Shown here piece after piece: positions 1-9,914 of a stretch of DNA of 64,000 bases; within the stretch, counting starts at the first letter, position 1; each line of letters starts with the position of its first letter. The notes beneath the pieces were generated by a model. The model searched no databases, was not told where the DNA came from, and worked only from the letters and a program-made list of their open reading frames with translations. The position numbers and the translations under genes were made by a program. This stretch comes from an uncultured Bacteroidales bacterium (lineage in GTDB: Bacteria > Bacteroidota > Bacteroidia > Bacteroidales > WCHB1-69), in the NCBI GenBank assembly GCA_905233625.1, contig CAJOFJ010000019.1, forward strand, positions 28,881 through 92,880. Reading direction: 5' to 3'.

Positions 1-2424
1 ATGGTTCATCACGTCGTCGTACTCCAGCAAACGCTTACGGATACCGAAGTTGTTTTCCTCCACTTTCTTCTGGGCTCTCTCGATAGATTTGGTAATCATG
101 CTATGCTGAATCACTTCTCCCTCCTGCAGACCCAGGGTATCCATCACCTTGGCGATACGGTCGGAGCCGAACAGACGCATCAGGTTGTCTTCGAGGGACA
201 CATAGAACTGGGAGCTACCGGGGTCACCCTGACGACCGGCACGACCACGCAGCTGGCGGTCCACACGACGCGAATCGTGGCGCTCCGTACCAATGATGGC
301 CAAACCGCCCTTCTCCTTGATGCCGGGTCCTAACTTGATATCGGTACCACGACCTGCCATGTTGGTAGAGATGGTCACCGTACCCGCCTGACCAGCCTCG
401 GCCACAATGTCAGCCTCTTTCTTGTGCAACTTGGCGTTCAGCACATTGTGTACAATACGGCGACGAGTCAAAATATTGGAAAGCAACTCAGAATCTTCTA
501 CCGAGGTGGTACCTACCAGCACAGGGCGGCCTTCCTCGTGCAGTTCCAGAATCTTGTCCACCACGGCGGCCAGCTTTTCGCGCTTGGTCTTATAGACCAT
601 ATCCTCTGCATCAATACGGGCGATAGGACGGTTGGTTGGGATCACCACCACATCCAGCTTGTAGATATTCCAGAACTCACCAGCCTCGGTTTCAGCGGTA
701 CCGGTCATACCCGACAGTTTCTTGTACATTCTGAAATAGTTCTGCAAAGTAATGGTAGCGTAAGTCTGCGTGGCGGCTTCCACCTTCACATTTTCCTTGG
801 CCTCGATAGCCTGGTGCAAACCATCAGAATAACGGCGGCCTTCCATGATACGGCCTGTCTGCTCGTCCACAATCTTCACCTTGCCGTCAATGATGACATA
901 TTCCACATCCTTTTCGAACATGGTATAAGCTTTCAGCAACTGATGGATGGTATGAATACGCTCCGAAGCGATGGAGAAATTACGGTAAATCTCGTTTTTG
1001 CGTTCCTGCTTGGCCTGCTGATCAAGGTCTTCTTTCTCCAGTTCTGCAATCTCAGCACCCACATCCGGCATGATGAACATCTTGGCCTCTTCCGCATCCT
1101 TGGAAATCAGTTCGATACCCTTATCCATGATATCGACGGTATTCTGTTTTTCCTCAATCACAAAATACAACTCGTCATCAATAAGGTGCATATTTCTATT
1201 CTGCTCCTGCATGAAGAATCCTTCGGTCTTCAGCAATATCTGCTTGATACCCTGCTCGCTGAGGAACTTGATCAAAGCCTTGTTTTTCGGCAGACCGCGC
1301 TGGGCACGGAGCAAGAGCATGGCACCTTCGTCTGTCGGTTTCGGATCGGGATTCTCAGCCAGCAACTTCTTGGCTTTGGTCAGAATTTCAGCCACATAAA
1401 CCTTCTGGGCATTGTATAATTTCTCCACAACAGGTTTGTAGAGGTCGAATTCCTGCTGGTCGCCACGTGGGGTAGGACCTGAAATGATCAAAGGCGTACG
1501 GGCATCGTCAATCAACACGGAGTCCACCTCATCGACGATGGCGAAGTTGTGCGGACGCTGCACCAGCTCAGTAATGTTACGGGCCATGTTGTCACGCAAG
1601 TAGTCGAAACCAAACTCGTTGTTGGTACCATAAGTAATATCCGCGGCGTAAGCTTTGCGGCGGGCCTCGGAATTCGGCTCGTGCTTATCGATACAGTCCA
1701 CTGTCAAACCATGGAATTCGTACAACAAACCCATCCACTCGGCATCACGCTTGGCCAGATAGTCGTTTACGGTCACCACATGTACACCCTTGCCTGGAAG
1801 CGCGTTGAGATAAACCGGCAAAGTAGCTACCAAGGTTTTACCTTCACCCGTGGCCATCTCAGCAATCTTGCCCTGATGCAATACCGTACCACCAATCAGC
1901 TGCACATCATAGTGGCACATATCCCATTTGATCATGTTGCCACCAGCGGACCATGTATTGTGGTAACGGGCCTTGTCGTCCACAATCTCAATGCAGTTTC
2001 TGTAGGCGGCAATATCCCTGTCCATCTGGGTGGCGGTCACTTCCACGATTTCATTGTCTTTGAAACGGCGGGCAGTCTCCTTCATCACCGCGAAAGCCTG
2101 CGGCAGAATATCATCCAGCACTTCCTGCGTTTTCTTGTAGGAACGGTTTTCCAAGTTTTCCAATTCCTTGTAAAAATCCTCTTTCTCCTTGATGGGAATA
2201 TCGTAATTGTTATCGAGATAGTCCTTGATTTCGGCTATTCTGTCCTCTTCCTCCTTCACCGTTTCCGCAATTCTCTGCTTGAATTCCACGGTTTTGTGAC
2301 GCAACTCGTCATTGGAGAGATTCTTGATGGTCTCGTATGCTGCCAGCGTTTTCTCGAGATAAGGCTTCAACTCTTTCATATCTCGGTCAGCCTTGGTCCC
2401 GAAAAGTTTACTTAAAAAACTCAT
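1..2424 (-). CDS. secA: Protein translocase ATPase SecA (C-terminus beyond left edge)
   Basis: SecA is the cytoplasmic ATPase that drives preproteins through the SecYEG channel. Reading from the ATG at 2424 gives [15 protein letters not shown] and stays open to base 1, so about 808 N-terminal residues are visible and the C-terminal part is missing. The Walker A stretch MATGEGKT lies near residue 190 and a [16 protein letters not shown] segment near residue 295, both signatures of SecA. The N-terminal part before the Walker motif is longer than in E. coli SecA, as is usual in Bacteroidota. A TACCTTTG promoter lies 26 bases upstream of the start. Identification is very secure. Confidence 0.97.
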   Translation of the reverse strand, partial: MSFLSKLFGTKADRDMKELKPYLEKTLAAYETIKNLSNDELRHKTVEFKQRIAETVKEEEDRIAEIKDYLDNNYDIPIKEKEDFYKELENLENRSYKKTQEVLDDILPQAFAVMKETARRFKDNEIVEVTATQMDRDIAAYRNCIEIVDDKARYHNTWSAGGNMIKWDMCHYDVQLIGGTVLHQGKIAEMATGEGKTLVATLPVYLNALPGKGVHVVTVNDYLAKRDAEWMGLLYEFHGLTVDCIDKHEPNSEARRKAYAADITYGTNNEFGFDYLRDNMARNITELVQRPHNFAIVDEVDSVLIDDARTPLIISGPTPRGDQQEFDLYKPVVEKLYNAQKVYVAEILTKAKKLLAENPDPKPTDEGAMLLLRAQRGLPKNKALIKFLSEQGIKQILLKTEGFFMQEQNRNMHLIDDELYFVIEEKQNTVDIMDKGIELISKDAEEAKMFIMPDVGAEIAELEKEDLDQQAKQERKNEIYRNFSIASERIHTIHQLLKAYTMFEKDVEYVIIDGKVKIVDEQTGRIMEGRRYSDGLHQAIEAKENVKVEAATQTYATITLQNYFRMYKKLSGMTGTAETEAGEFWNIYKLDVVVIPTNRPIARIDAEDMVYKTKREKLAAVVDKILELHEEGRPVLVGTTSVEDSELLSNILTRRRIVHNVLNAKLHKKEADIVAEAGQAGTVTISTNMAGRGTDIKLGPGIKEKGGLAIIGTERHDSRRVDRQLRGRAGRQGDPGSSQFYVSLEDNLMRLFGSDRIAKVMDTLGLQEGEVIQHSMITKSIERAQKKVEENNFGIRKRLLEYDDVMNH

Positions 2425-2449
2425 TATTGTCTATTTTAAAATTAGGGTG

Positions 2450-2457
2450 CAAAGGTA
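2450..2457 (-). promoter_or_regulatory. Promoter -7 element (TACCTTTG) for secA
   Basis: On the minus strand the bases read TACCTTTG, matching the Bacteroidota -7 consensus TAnnTTTG, 26 bases before the secA ATG. The -33 box was not scored. Confidence 0.6.
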
Positions 2458-2486
2458 CGGAAATTTTCCCGAATAAAGCATCTCTA

Positions 2487-5060
2487 CTATTCTAAAATCA
2501 TCTCATCGCAGAAAATATACGACGGCTGGCCAGGGGCCTGATGCCAAGAAGGCAAATTACCTCCGTTCTTCACCACCACACGAACATAGCGGCTCTTGAG
2601 GGAAAGCTCGTCTTCCTGAAGCGTGAAGATGCCCGTCTTTTCAGCGGTATATTCCACATTCGGCACTGTTAAAATTTTGTATAACTGATAATTAACACCG
2701 TCTTTTGAGCTATATAATTCCACCGTCTGCGGACACATAATCCAATCATGGATATTTTGCAAGAAACGGGTCTTGAAACTATGGAGAACCGTGGGTTTGC
2801 CAAAATCAAACACTACATCAATATCGTTGCCCCAATAGCCCTGCCAGCAACCATCAAGATAACTTTCGCTGCCGATAACGCCATCTGCCAGTCCCATTTT
2901 TCCTGAAGCAGCATACTGTGGCCGGTATTCCGAATAGGCGGTATTCAGTTGGCTGATTTTATGCAAAGCCTTGTGTATCAGGATATATTTTTCTGATAAA
3001 ACTTTCTCCTTGAAGGGATTAAAACACATCGCACGAACGGTGGCGGACTGTGAAAGTACGAGGGGAGCTTTATATTTCTCACCTAATTGCGGTTCGCGAC
3101 CATCCACTGTATAGTAAATCTCCTGATCATTGAAAAGGGTTCTCATACTTACAACCACTTCATTCTTAGTATTTTGCTCTGAAGATATGACGACATGACA
3201 GGGAATATCCATCAGTTCTTGTGCCAACTGATTATACCGCTCCTCTACGATGTTTCTGCAATAAGGACGGCACTCTTCATCCCACAGCTTCATATAGGCT
3301 AACTTGGTTTCATGCAGCAAGTTGACCGTTGTTTGTATATCATCTTTTATTTCCTGTTCCGAAAACCGCTCATTGCCTTGCAGGCGCTGACTGATTTTAT
3401 AACGTAAGATGCCGATTTTGGAGGCGGTCTGCAGCCTGAGGCACACATAGCTGGCTATCCGCTTGGCCGCATCATATTGGGGCTCCTGCAAGTTAATGGC
3501 CCCGGAGGACAGGTATTTTTCTTTCTGCTTTTCAATCAGCTGGCAGGTATGCAGATACTGCTGATACGTGGCCTCGCTGATTTTCGAAGGATAGAAATCC
3601 CACACACTTTCATAAAGGGCCAGGCTGTTGAAGAAATTAGGGATTTCAACATGCTCCAGTTCCTTCATCAGCTGGAAATCATTATCAGGCACTTCAAAAG
3701 CGGTAGCAAAAGCCTCATTGAAAGTTTTCAATCTATCTTCTCGCTCCTGATTGGCTTTGACCGGCTCAGTTTGTCGGATGGGTTGCCAGCTCATTTCGGC
3801 AGCCCAGGCCATGCCGTGCCAGGTGCTGTTGAACAGTGATTCGCCCGAATCATCCCAGGCCGTGTTCATCATACCGATAGCCCCATGCTGATAGCCATCG
3901 CGCACCAGATTGGCTATGTTTTTGGTATAGGTCTCCTCGCTCGGAAAGACGGAGCCCCACATGCTCATGCCAGGCGCTACCATAAATTCAAGTCCCTGTT
4001 TCTCAAATGGTTCCATCATATCTACATAGCTGTCAGAAGGAGAATAACTCCACACCAACATCAGCATGTCTTTGGGCAACTGGGAAGTAATCACCGGGTC
4101 TTTGGCGGCTATATCGCCCCACATCATCACTTTTTTGCCTAATGGTTTCAGCACATCGTACACCCACTGGATATGGCGGGCATAAACCTGCGACGCTCCC
4201 CCGTTTTGCTCCACATAATCCTTGGCCCGACCGCTACCCAAAGCCTCGGTTTCATCACAATTGATATTGAAAAAAGGTGACTGGTAAGCCTTAGCCACCG
4301 TTTCCAACTCATAACGCAAAAACTCGTAAGTCTTGGGCTCTCCCGGATTCCAATTGAATTTGGTATCCGCCATGTTCTGGTAAAAAGGAATCCTGAAGGT
4401 CTCCTCGGCATGGGCCAAACACTGCTGGTTGCCGAAAATTTCAATATGAAATAATTTGGCATAGTCTTCTAACTCTCTGATTTCCATATCAGTAAGTCCG
4501 TCTGTAGGCGAAATATCCGGATATTGGTCCAGTTTGAAAACATGTTCAGTATAAAGATTGAAAAAATTCAGCTTATACTCGGCGAGGGTTGCGATAACCC
4601 GTTTCAGGAACTCCATATTCGGAATGGGACCACGGCTAATATCATCCATCCAGCCACGGTATTTCAGTTTGGGATAATCCACAATCTTCATGCAAGGAAT
4701 ATTTACAGCTCTTGTCTCATCACTGAAATAGCGCAGCATCTGCTTCACACTCTGTTGTCCATAAAACAGACCCTGTTCCGTAATCGCCTGAATCAAAATT
4801 TTATCCGCTTGTACCTCCAAAATATAACCTTGGTCGGCATTGGTGTCAACAGGAAATGAAATTATCAATTGCGTTTCGATAACAGGCTGCTGGTAATCCT
4901 TCAAACTATAATAGCCCTCCTGAAAAGTCACGTGCTGAGGAGTGGGGATAATACCTGTTTTACTAGGAACAAGGAGATACTTCTGTGCTTGCGCGACCTG
5001 GAAACCAAGCAAAGCTAAAATAATGACTATAAAATATTTACGCATATAATTATTTTTCAT
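2487..5060 (-). CDS. GH20-type beta-N-acetylhexosaminidase with C-terminal F5/8-like domain
   Basis: Likely a secreted exo-hydrolase that removes terminal N-acetylhexosamines from glycans. A signal peptide (residues about 6-26, ending AQAQ) is followed by a GH20 N-terminal domain and the catalytic barrel. The Asp-Glu pair expected for substrate-assisted catalysis is D269-E270 in FNINCDETEALG, a variant of the usual H-x-G-G-D-E. A chitobiase-like C-terminal segment (YYTVDGREPQ) and a discoidin/F5/8-type sugar-binding module (about 720-857) follow. Met6 is an alternative start. It is the last gene of a three-gene operon and follows the EptA-like gene after 6 bases, so it may trim host amino-sugar glycans. 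Family assignment is secure, exact linkage unknown. Confidence 0.88.
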   Translation of the reverse strand: MKNNYMRKYFIVIILALLGFQVAQAQKYLLVPSKTGIIPTPQHVTFQEGYYSLKDYQQPVIETQLIISFPVDTNADQGYILEVQADKILIQAITEQGLFYGQQSVKQMLRYFSDETRAVNIPCMKIVDYPKLKYRGWMDDISRGPIPNMEFLKRVIATLAEYKLNFFNLYTEHVFKLDQYPDISPTDGLTDMEIRELEDYAKLFHIEIFGNQQCLAHAEETFRIPFYQNMADTKFNWNPGEPKTYEFLRYELETVAKAYQSPFFNINCDETEALGSGRAKDYVEQNGGASQVYARHIQWVYDVLKPLGKKVMMWGDIAAKDPVITSQLPKDMLMLVWSYSPSDSYVDMMEPFEKQGLEFMVAPGMSMWGSVFPSEETYTKNIANLVRDGYQHGAIGMMNTAWDDSGESLFNSTWHGMAWAAEMSWQPIRQTEPVKANQEREDRLKTFNEAFATAFEVPDNDFQLMKELEHVEIPNFFNSLALYESVWDFYPSKISEATYQQYLHTCQLIEKQKEKYLSSGAINLQEPQYDAAKRIASYVCLRLQTASKIGILRYKISQRLQGNERFSEQEIKDDIQTTVNLLHETKLAYMKLWDEECRPYCRNIVEERYNQLAQELMDIPCHVVISSEQNTKNEVVVSMRTLFNDQEIYYTVDGREPQLGEKYKAPLVLSQSATVRAMCFNPFKEKVLSEKYILIHKALHKISQLNTAYSEYRPQYAASGKMGLADGVIGSESYLDGCWQGYWGNDIDVVFDFGKPTVLHSFKTRFLQNIHDWIMCPQTVELYSSKDGVNYQLYKILTVPNVEYTAEKTGIFTLQEDELSLKSRYVRVVVKNGGNLPSWHQAPGQPSYIFCDEMILE

Positions 5061-5066
5061 TCAATC

Positions 5067-6821
5067 TCAATTGTGCTTTTCTACAATGTTGTCATAATCG
5101 ACTTCACCCCCGATAATTCGGCGGCTTTTTCGAAAGGAAGATGACAAAACATTCTGCTCTTCCAACGCCCATTGGCTATTGATGTCGGCAAGATAGAGCA
5201 ACAACTGTGGTATGTTATCGGACATTAATGGTCGGCTTGTCGCAGCCTTAATTGAAACTATGATCTCGGGGTGAGCCTCAAAGTAACGTTGCGAGCACCA
5301 TATCCACATAGGGACTTCGTACTCGTTGCGAGCCTGAAACTTGTCGGGCTTCTGAAAAAGTCTCCCTTGTACAGGAAGATCGTCATAAACTTCTTCCCCA
5401 TGGTCAGAAATGAAAACCACAATTGATTCCATGCTCTCATAGAATAACAAAAGGCTGTCAAGCACACGGTCATTGTACTGTGTAGCATTGTCATAATGCA
5501 TTACTGTCAACACAGAATTTTTGTCAAGACCACGGTCGGCGTAGTCTTCGACAGAGAAAAAAGACTCCTCGTTTGGATAACGGAGACTATAATCAAAATG
5601 CTGTCCTTTGAGATGGATGATGTCAAGAGTAAACGGAATAGCAGATTTCTTGGCATAATATTCTGATAATTGGCGCACAATACCCATATCTCTCTGTGAG
5701 AACCGACTATTACGATAGGAAAAGAGAGAATCGCTCATTTCCCTATCAGATAGGAAAAAATTTCCGGTCTCACTGGTAGTTCCAGAAAAGAATCCTTTTA
5801 TCCTATATTGATTAGAGAAGAATGTCACCTCGTAGCCTGCCCGTCGAAAGAGGATTGGGAAGAGTACGCGATTGGCTAAGGTTCTGTCAGGATCATTGGG
5901 ACCTACGGCAAAAAGATGGAGAATAGCATTACTTGTAATATTCCATGGAGTCACTACATCTGTAAAAGGAAATAATTCCCCGTTCTCCATACGCCGTTGT
6001 TGCAATGGAGTGGTAGGAAGAGAATACCCATAGAGAGAGGAGTGATGCTTGTTGAAGCTCTCGCCGATGACAAGCACAATATGTGGAGAGCGATGGCTTG
6101 TGCTGTCGATAGTGGCACCATAAGTATTGGCTCGCAACAATCCCATAGCTCGAGTGGACACGTTAGTTGTTTGCCACGAATATGCAAGCCGGTGCAATGG
6201 CGTGGGCATATCTTGATGATAGTTGCGGAAAATAAGACTTTCCACAACATCAGAATTTGCACCAGGCCCGAAAAATTGCAGGAAACGCATTGTTGCTGGC
6301 AATTCGACTATCAGGCAGATTATCAGGAGTGTTGTAACCACTATACTGACATATCGCCTCTTGGGAAAAAGTTGGAGAAACCAAGTTTCAAGCTTGAATC
6401 TTACTGCAGGAATATAAGTCAAGGGATACAAAATACCCACAAGCAAAAGTCCGATGATACGCCATTGGAGGAAAACATTCGGACTTATGAAAGTAGACAG
6501 GAACTCACTGGCCTCCGAAAGATTTGTCTGCGAAATAACACTAAAGATGTGGGGAGATATTGGTACTTTAAGGTAAATCTGACAATAAGCATCTACCAGA
6601 CACACTGCCACCACAGCTTCTCCAATTACAACTTGCACCACTATACGAAAAATTCCAGGCAAAAAAGATGTTGGAACGCTGAGAAGAAAAGCTGTCAGGA
6701 GAGGAGTGGTAAGAGTATGCCACGACAAGTTTTTTGTGCAAATCAGACAGGCTGTCAGGATCGTGAAAAACAGGTATCCAAATTGCCACCGATTTTTATT
6801 GGAAGAATCAGCGATTTGCAT
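5067..6821 (-). CDS. EptA-like phosphoethanolamine transferase (sulfatase/alkaline phosphatase superfamily)
   Basis: Members of this family move phosphoethanolamine from phosphatidylethanolamine to lipid A or other envelope glycans on the outer face of the inner membrane. The first about 175 residues hold five hydrophobic segments, then a periplasmic catalytic domain. Visible motifs are VIGESFNKHHSSLYGY (metal ligand E254), the probable nucleophile T296 in NITSNA, and ISDHGEE (D473, H474) near the C-terminus. The start ATG overlaps the stop of the upstream lipoprotein gene by one base (TAATG), so translation is probably coupled. The acceptor is unknown; lipid A modification and cationic-peptide resistance are inferred from the family only. 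Confidence 0.85.
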   Translation of the reverse strand: MQIADSSNKNRWQFGYLFFTILTACLICTKNLSWHTLTTPLLTAFLLSVPTSFLPGIFRIVVQVVIGEAVVAVCLVDAYCQIYLKVPISPHIFSVISQTNLSEASEFLSTFISPNVFLQWRIIGLLLVGILYPLTYIPAVRFKLETWFLQLFPKRRYVSIVVTTLLIICLIVELPATMRFLQFFGPGANSDVVESLIFRNYHQDMPTPLHRLAYSWQTTNVSTRAMGLLRANTYGATIDSTSHRSPHIVLVIGESFNKHHSSLYGYSLPTTPLQQRRMENGELFPFTDVVTPWNITSNAILHLFAVGPNDPDRTLANRVLFPILFRRAGYEVTFFSNQYRIKGFFSGTTSETGNFFLSDREMSDSLFSYRNSRFSQRDMGIVRQLSEYYAKKSAIPFTLDIIHLKGQHFDYSLRYPNEESFFSVEDYADRGLDKNSVLTVMHYDNATQYNDRVLDSLLLFYESMESIVVFISDHGEEVYDDLPVQGRLFQKPDKFQARNEYEVPMWIWCSQRYFEAHPEIIVSIKAATSRPLMSDNIPQLLLYLADINSQWALEEQNVLSSSFRKSRRIIGGEVDYDNIVEKHN

Positions 6822-7255
6822 TATTCTTTATGCAACAGGCATATTGTTTCTCTACTGCCGTAATGGTATCGATACAAAATCATATTTTCAGCGACGATTT
6901 CAAAATACAAAATTTCCGGATCTCCCGCATAATAAGACCCATCATCATCGTGAAGGATGATTGTTCCCTTATCCTTGTCAGTCATTGTATAGTCAAAAGT
7001 CTCAAAATAATGTTCAGTGTTGCCAGAAGAAAGATGATAAAATTCTTCATACAAACCTGTTTTGTTTGATGCAAAAGTAAGTTTATAATCTGAGTCGCCT
7101 TCTGTGCCAGACCAAACACCTACTACAGCAGAAGAGAAGTCATCGCTTGATGACACATTGTTTTGGTCATTTTTTTTGCATGAGTACACCGTCACGCATA
7201 TTATAGCCAGCAGCATTATAGCACCTGTGCTCCATGATAGTATTTTCTTTTTCAT
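6821..7255 (-). CDS. Small lipocalin-like lipoprotein, function unknown
   Basis: A 144-residue protein with a signal peptide ending in a lipobox-like TVYSC followed by KK, typical of Bacteroidota surface or periplasmic lipoproteins. The mature part (VVGVWSGTEGDSDYKLTFASNKTG...) has the short beta-strand pattern and the GxW start of lipocalin-like proteins. It is the first gene of an operon with the EptA-like and GH20 genes, and its stop overlaps the next start by one base. The gene is more AT-rich than its neighbours. No precise function can be assigned. Confidence 0.75.
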   Translation of the reverse strand: MKKKILSWSTGAIMLLAIICVTVYSCKKNDQNNVSSSDDFSSAVVGVWSGTEGDSDYKLTFASNKTGLYEEFYHLSSGNTEHYFETFDYTMTDKDKGTIILHDDDGSYYAGDPEILYFEIVAENMILYRYHYGSRETICLLHKE

Positions 7256-7367
7256 GTTTATTAAATTTTTATTTGAAAAATATGTTCCATCGTCATTTAT
7301 CAGCCATTAAGCCAGTATAATCCCATTACCATCCATACTGTCCTAATTGATATGTAATTTGCGACTA

Positions 7368-7375
7368 CAAAAGTA
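7368..7375 (-). promoter_or_regulatory. Promoter -7 element (TACTTTTG) for the lipoprotein-EptA-GH20 operon
   Basis: Minus strand TACTTTTG fits TAnnTTTG and lies 112 bases upstream of the first ATG (7255), implying a long AT-rich leader. No second candidate is obvious in the 190-base gap. Confidence 0.5.
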
Positions 7376-7444
7376 CAATTTTCTCTGATAATTAAGAATA
7401 AAAAAATACAAACTTATCTAAAGGGCCTTTGTTAACAAAGAAAT

Positions 7445-7786
7445 TTACAAACTTTCCTTTACCTCTAATAGCAACTGTTTCACTTTCAGCAAAGTATCCG
7501 CAATATGGGCATTACAAGTCTCCTTCATGAAATTGCTTTTCATAGCTTCTTTCGCACCTTTCAAGGTATAGCCCTTGGTTTTCGTCAGGTAATGAATAGT
7601 TTTGATAATTTCAATATCCTGACGAGAATAATACCTCTCTCCTTTTTTATTCTTAAAAGGCTTTATCTCAGTGAATTCCTTCTCCCAAAAACGCAAGGTG
7701 GCAGGAGTGAGACCGAACATTTTGGAGGTATCTCCAATGCTAAAATACGAGCGTTCAATATCCATATTCATTATGTCTGTTTCCAT
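7445..7786 (-). CDS. MerR-family transcriptional regulator
   Basis: A 113-residue DNA-binding protein. Residues about 10-80 (YFSIGDTSKMFGLTPATLRFWEKEFTEIKPFKNKKGERYYSRQDIEII) form the winged helix of MerR proteins with the typical RFWE turn. The C-terminal part is a short helix that would form the dimer coiled coil, with no visible effector or Cys metal-binding domain. This short form beside smpB is common in Bacteroidota. It starts 2 bases after the smpB stop, so the two form one transcription unit. Target genes are unknown. A start at Met6 or Met8 is also possible. Confidence 0.88.
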   Translation of the reverse strand: METDIMNMDIERSYFSIGDTSKMFGLTPATLRFWEKEFTEIKPFKNKKGERYYSRQDIEIIKTIHYLTKTKGYTLKGAKEAMKSNFMKETCNAHIADTLLKVKQLLLEVKESL

Positions 7787-7788
7787 AG

Positions 7789-8250
7789 CTATTCCTCCTC
7801 TCTGGCTGCGGCCCTGCGGTTGTCTTTTTCCTTGATGCTTTCGCGTTTGTCGTACATTTTCTTGCCTCGTGCCAAAGCAATGTCTAATTTCGCATAGCCT
7901 TTCTCATTGATCCACAGTAAAGTAGGAATGATAGTAGTCCCTCGGTCGTTGAGTTTACTCTGCAGTTTTTTCAGTTCCTTCTTGTTGAGCAGCAGTTTGC
8001 GGTCACGTTTGGGCTCATGGTTGTTGTAGCTGCCGTGGGCATACTCGCTGATGTGCAGGTTATGCACCCACAGCTCGCCATTGATGAAAGAGCAGTAGCT
8101 GTCCACCAAGTTGGCTTTGCCTGCACGGATGGATTTGATCTCGGTACCGCAGAGCACAATCCCCGCCGAATAGGTGGTCAGCAGGTAATATTCGAACTCG
8201 GCTTTCCTGTTTTTTATAGCGATTTGCGTAGTGTTTTTCTCTTTTGCCAT
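7789..8250 (-). CDS. smpB: SsrA-binding protein SmpB
   Basis: SmpB brings tmRNA to stalled ribosomes for trans-translation. The 153-residue product has the family hallmarks: [35 protein letters not shown] at the N-terminus, the [31 protein letters not shown] core, and a basic C-terminal tail ([25 protein letters not shown]) that mimics a codon-anticodon helix on the ribosome. Length is normal for the family. It is the first gene of a two-gene unit with the MerR regulator. No tmRNA gene was found in this window. Confidence 0.97.
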   Translation of the reverse strand: MAKEKNTTQIAIKNRKAEFEYYLLTTYSAGIVLCGTEIKSIRAGKANLVDSYCSFINGELWVHNLHISEYAHGSYNNHEPKRDRKLLLNKKELKKLQSKLNDRGTTIIPTLLWINEKGYAKLDIALARGKKMYDKRESIKEKDNRRAAAREEE

Positions 8251-8269
8251 CTTTGTTTAAATCAACCTA

Positions 8270-8277
8270 CAAAATTA
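8270..8277 (-). promoter_or_regulatory. Possible promoter -7 element (TAATTTTG) for smpB
   Basis: TAATTTTG on the minus strand lies 20 bases before the smpB ATG and fits TAnnTTTG. An alternative is not seen in the short gap. Confidence 0.45.
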
Positions 8278-8295
8278 CACAAATTTCTTGATTCA

Positions 8296-9735
8296 TCAAT
8301 TGAGTTCTTCGACAGGTACTGGACGGCGGCGCAAGAAGAACCAGGCAATGGCGGCATAAACGCCGATACAGGCTGTGTTCAGCACTAAACGTAGCCACAG
8401 TGCATCAATGTTGTTCAAACTCCATCGCAGACCAACGTAAACCAGGCCCATGAGCACAAAAATCAGGCCGATACGCACCCACTTATAGGGGATAGGATAA
8501 TACTTGGCCCCCAAGGAAGCGCTCAGGATAAACATAACCAAATAGCTGGCCAAATGACCGAAGGCAGAAGCCCAATAAGAATAGAGCGGCATGAACACCA
8601 CATTCACCACGGTAGTGACCACCAAACCTGCCAAGGTAATCCAGATGGCCATATTGGTACGACCGGAAAGCTTGTACCACATAGACACATTGAAGAGCAT
8701 ACCCAACAACATGTAGCTGAGGAGCATAATCGGCACCACGCCCATTCCGGCACGGAAGTCGGGACCCAAAAAGAGGCATATAATGTCGATATAACCCACC
8801 ACACCCAGGAATACCAAGCCGCAGAAAGCAATGAAATATTCCATCACCACGGCATAGAGCTCCTTGGAGTTTTTGTCCCGCGCGCGCTGGAAGAAGAAAG
8901 GCTCGGCGGCATAGCGGAACATCTGGATGAAGAGATTCATGATTACCGCTAATTTCACCGCTGCCTGATACACACCCAAAGAGGCGCGCCAGGCTTCGGC
9001 CGAAGTGTCAAAATAGCGGAAAAGAATACGGTCCATAAAATCGTTGGCCACACCGGGAAGCGCCGCCACCATAAGCGGCAATGCATATATCAGCATACGC
9101 TTTACCACAGCTCTGTCCCAGACCAGTCTGAGCCGCAGTATGTCGGGGATAAAAAGCAGCAGACACAGCACACAGCTGACAAAGATGGCGAAGATAGGAT
9201 AGGTAAAGTCTGGCTGCTTGGGCCATACGAAAAAGAGCAGCAGATTGACACCGGTTTCGGTGAGGATTTTCACAGTCTTGATTATGGCAAACTTTACTGC
9301 CTTATGCTCCTGACGCAACTTAGCAAAAAGAATGGCAGTGATACTGTCGCAGAAAAGGATGGAAGCCACATAAATGATAAGGCTGCGATAGCCCTGATAA
9401 CCCAATGCTGCCGAGATGGGCTCCGAAAAGGCCACCATACATGCGAGAAAAGCCAGATTGAGACCGAAAACCGTGAGCAGGGCACCACTATAGACCTTGC
9501 GTGGGTCCTCCCCTTCTTTGTTGGCAAAACGGAAACAACCCGTCTCCAATCCCAGTACCAGCACCACTTGCAAGATGGCAATATAGGCCATGAACTCGGT
9601 GACCACACCATACTGCACTTGCGTGAGCATACGCGTGTAAATAGGCACGAAAAGAAAATTGAGAATACGCGCCAAAATGGAACTGAAGCCATAGATAGCG
9701 GTCTCTCCCGCCAATTGTTTCAACGGATTTGCCAT
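8296..9735 (-). CDS. Polysaccharide flippase-type membrane protein (MOP superfamily, Wzx-like)
   Basis: A 479-residue integral membrane protein with about 12-14 hydrophobic segments, beginning MANPLKQLAGETAIYGFSSI, the usual start of Wzx/oligosaccharide flippases. Members of this superfamily move lipid-linked sugar repeat units across the inner membrane. The conserved N-terminal YTRMLTQVQYGVV and the central hydrophobic repeats agree with the family. It is not inside a visible polysaccharide gene cluster, so the substrate cannot be named. It is transcribed divergently from cdaA, from a separate promoter. Confidence 0.88.
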   Translation of the reverse strand: MANPLKQLAGETAIYGFSSILARILNFLFVPIYTRMLTQVQYGVVTEFMAYIAILQVVLVLGLETGCFRFANKEGEDPRKVYSGALLTVFGLNLAFLACMVAFSEPISAALGYQGYRSLIIYVASILFCDSITAILFAKLRQEHKAVKFAIIKTVKILTETGVNLLLFFVWPKQPDFTYPIFAIFVSCVLCLLLFIPDILRLRLVWDRAVVKRMLIYALPLMVAALPGVANDFMDRILFRYFDTSAEAWRASLGVYQAAVKLAVIMNLFIQMFRYAAEPFFFQRARDKNSKELYAVVMEYFIAFCGLVFLGVVGYIDIICLFLGPDFRAGMGVVPIMLLSYMLLGMLFNVSMWYKLSGRTNMAIWITLAGLVVTTVVNVVFMPLYSYWASAFGHLASYLVMFILSASLGAKYYPIPYKWVRIGLIFVLMGLVYVGLRWSLNNIDALWLRLVLNTACIGVYAAIAWFFLRRRPVPVEELN

Positions 9736-9816
9736 ACTCCTTGCTGATTTAGCTTTTTTTCAGAAAGATGATTTTACCTGGTTGTTTTTACAAAATCACC
9801 AACTCATTTCCATCTG

Positions 9817-9824
9817 CAAAAATA
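9817..9824 (-). promoter_or_regulatory. Promoter -7 element (TATTTTTG) for the flippase gene
   Basis: Minus strand TATTTTTG 82 bases before the flippase ATG. Together with the plus-strand element at 9894 it makes a divergent promoter region. Confidence 0.5.
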
Positions 9825-9893
9825 CACATTTTTATCCACCCGACAAAATATTTTCCCGCAAATTAGGATACCCTTCCACATCAAAAAAATGAT

Positions 9894-9901
9894 TATTTTT
9901 G
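9894..9901 (+). promoter_or_regulatory. Promoter -7 element (TATTTTTG) for cdaA
   Basis: TATTTTTG ends 13 bases before the first cdaA ATG, giving a very short leader. Confidence 0.6.
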
Positions 9902-9914
9902 CAAAAAAATTTGA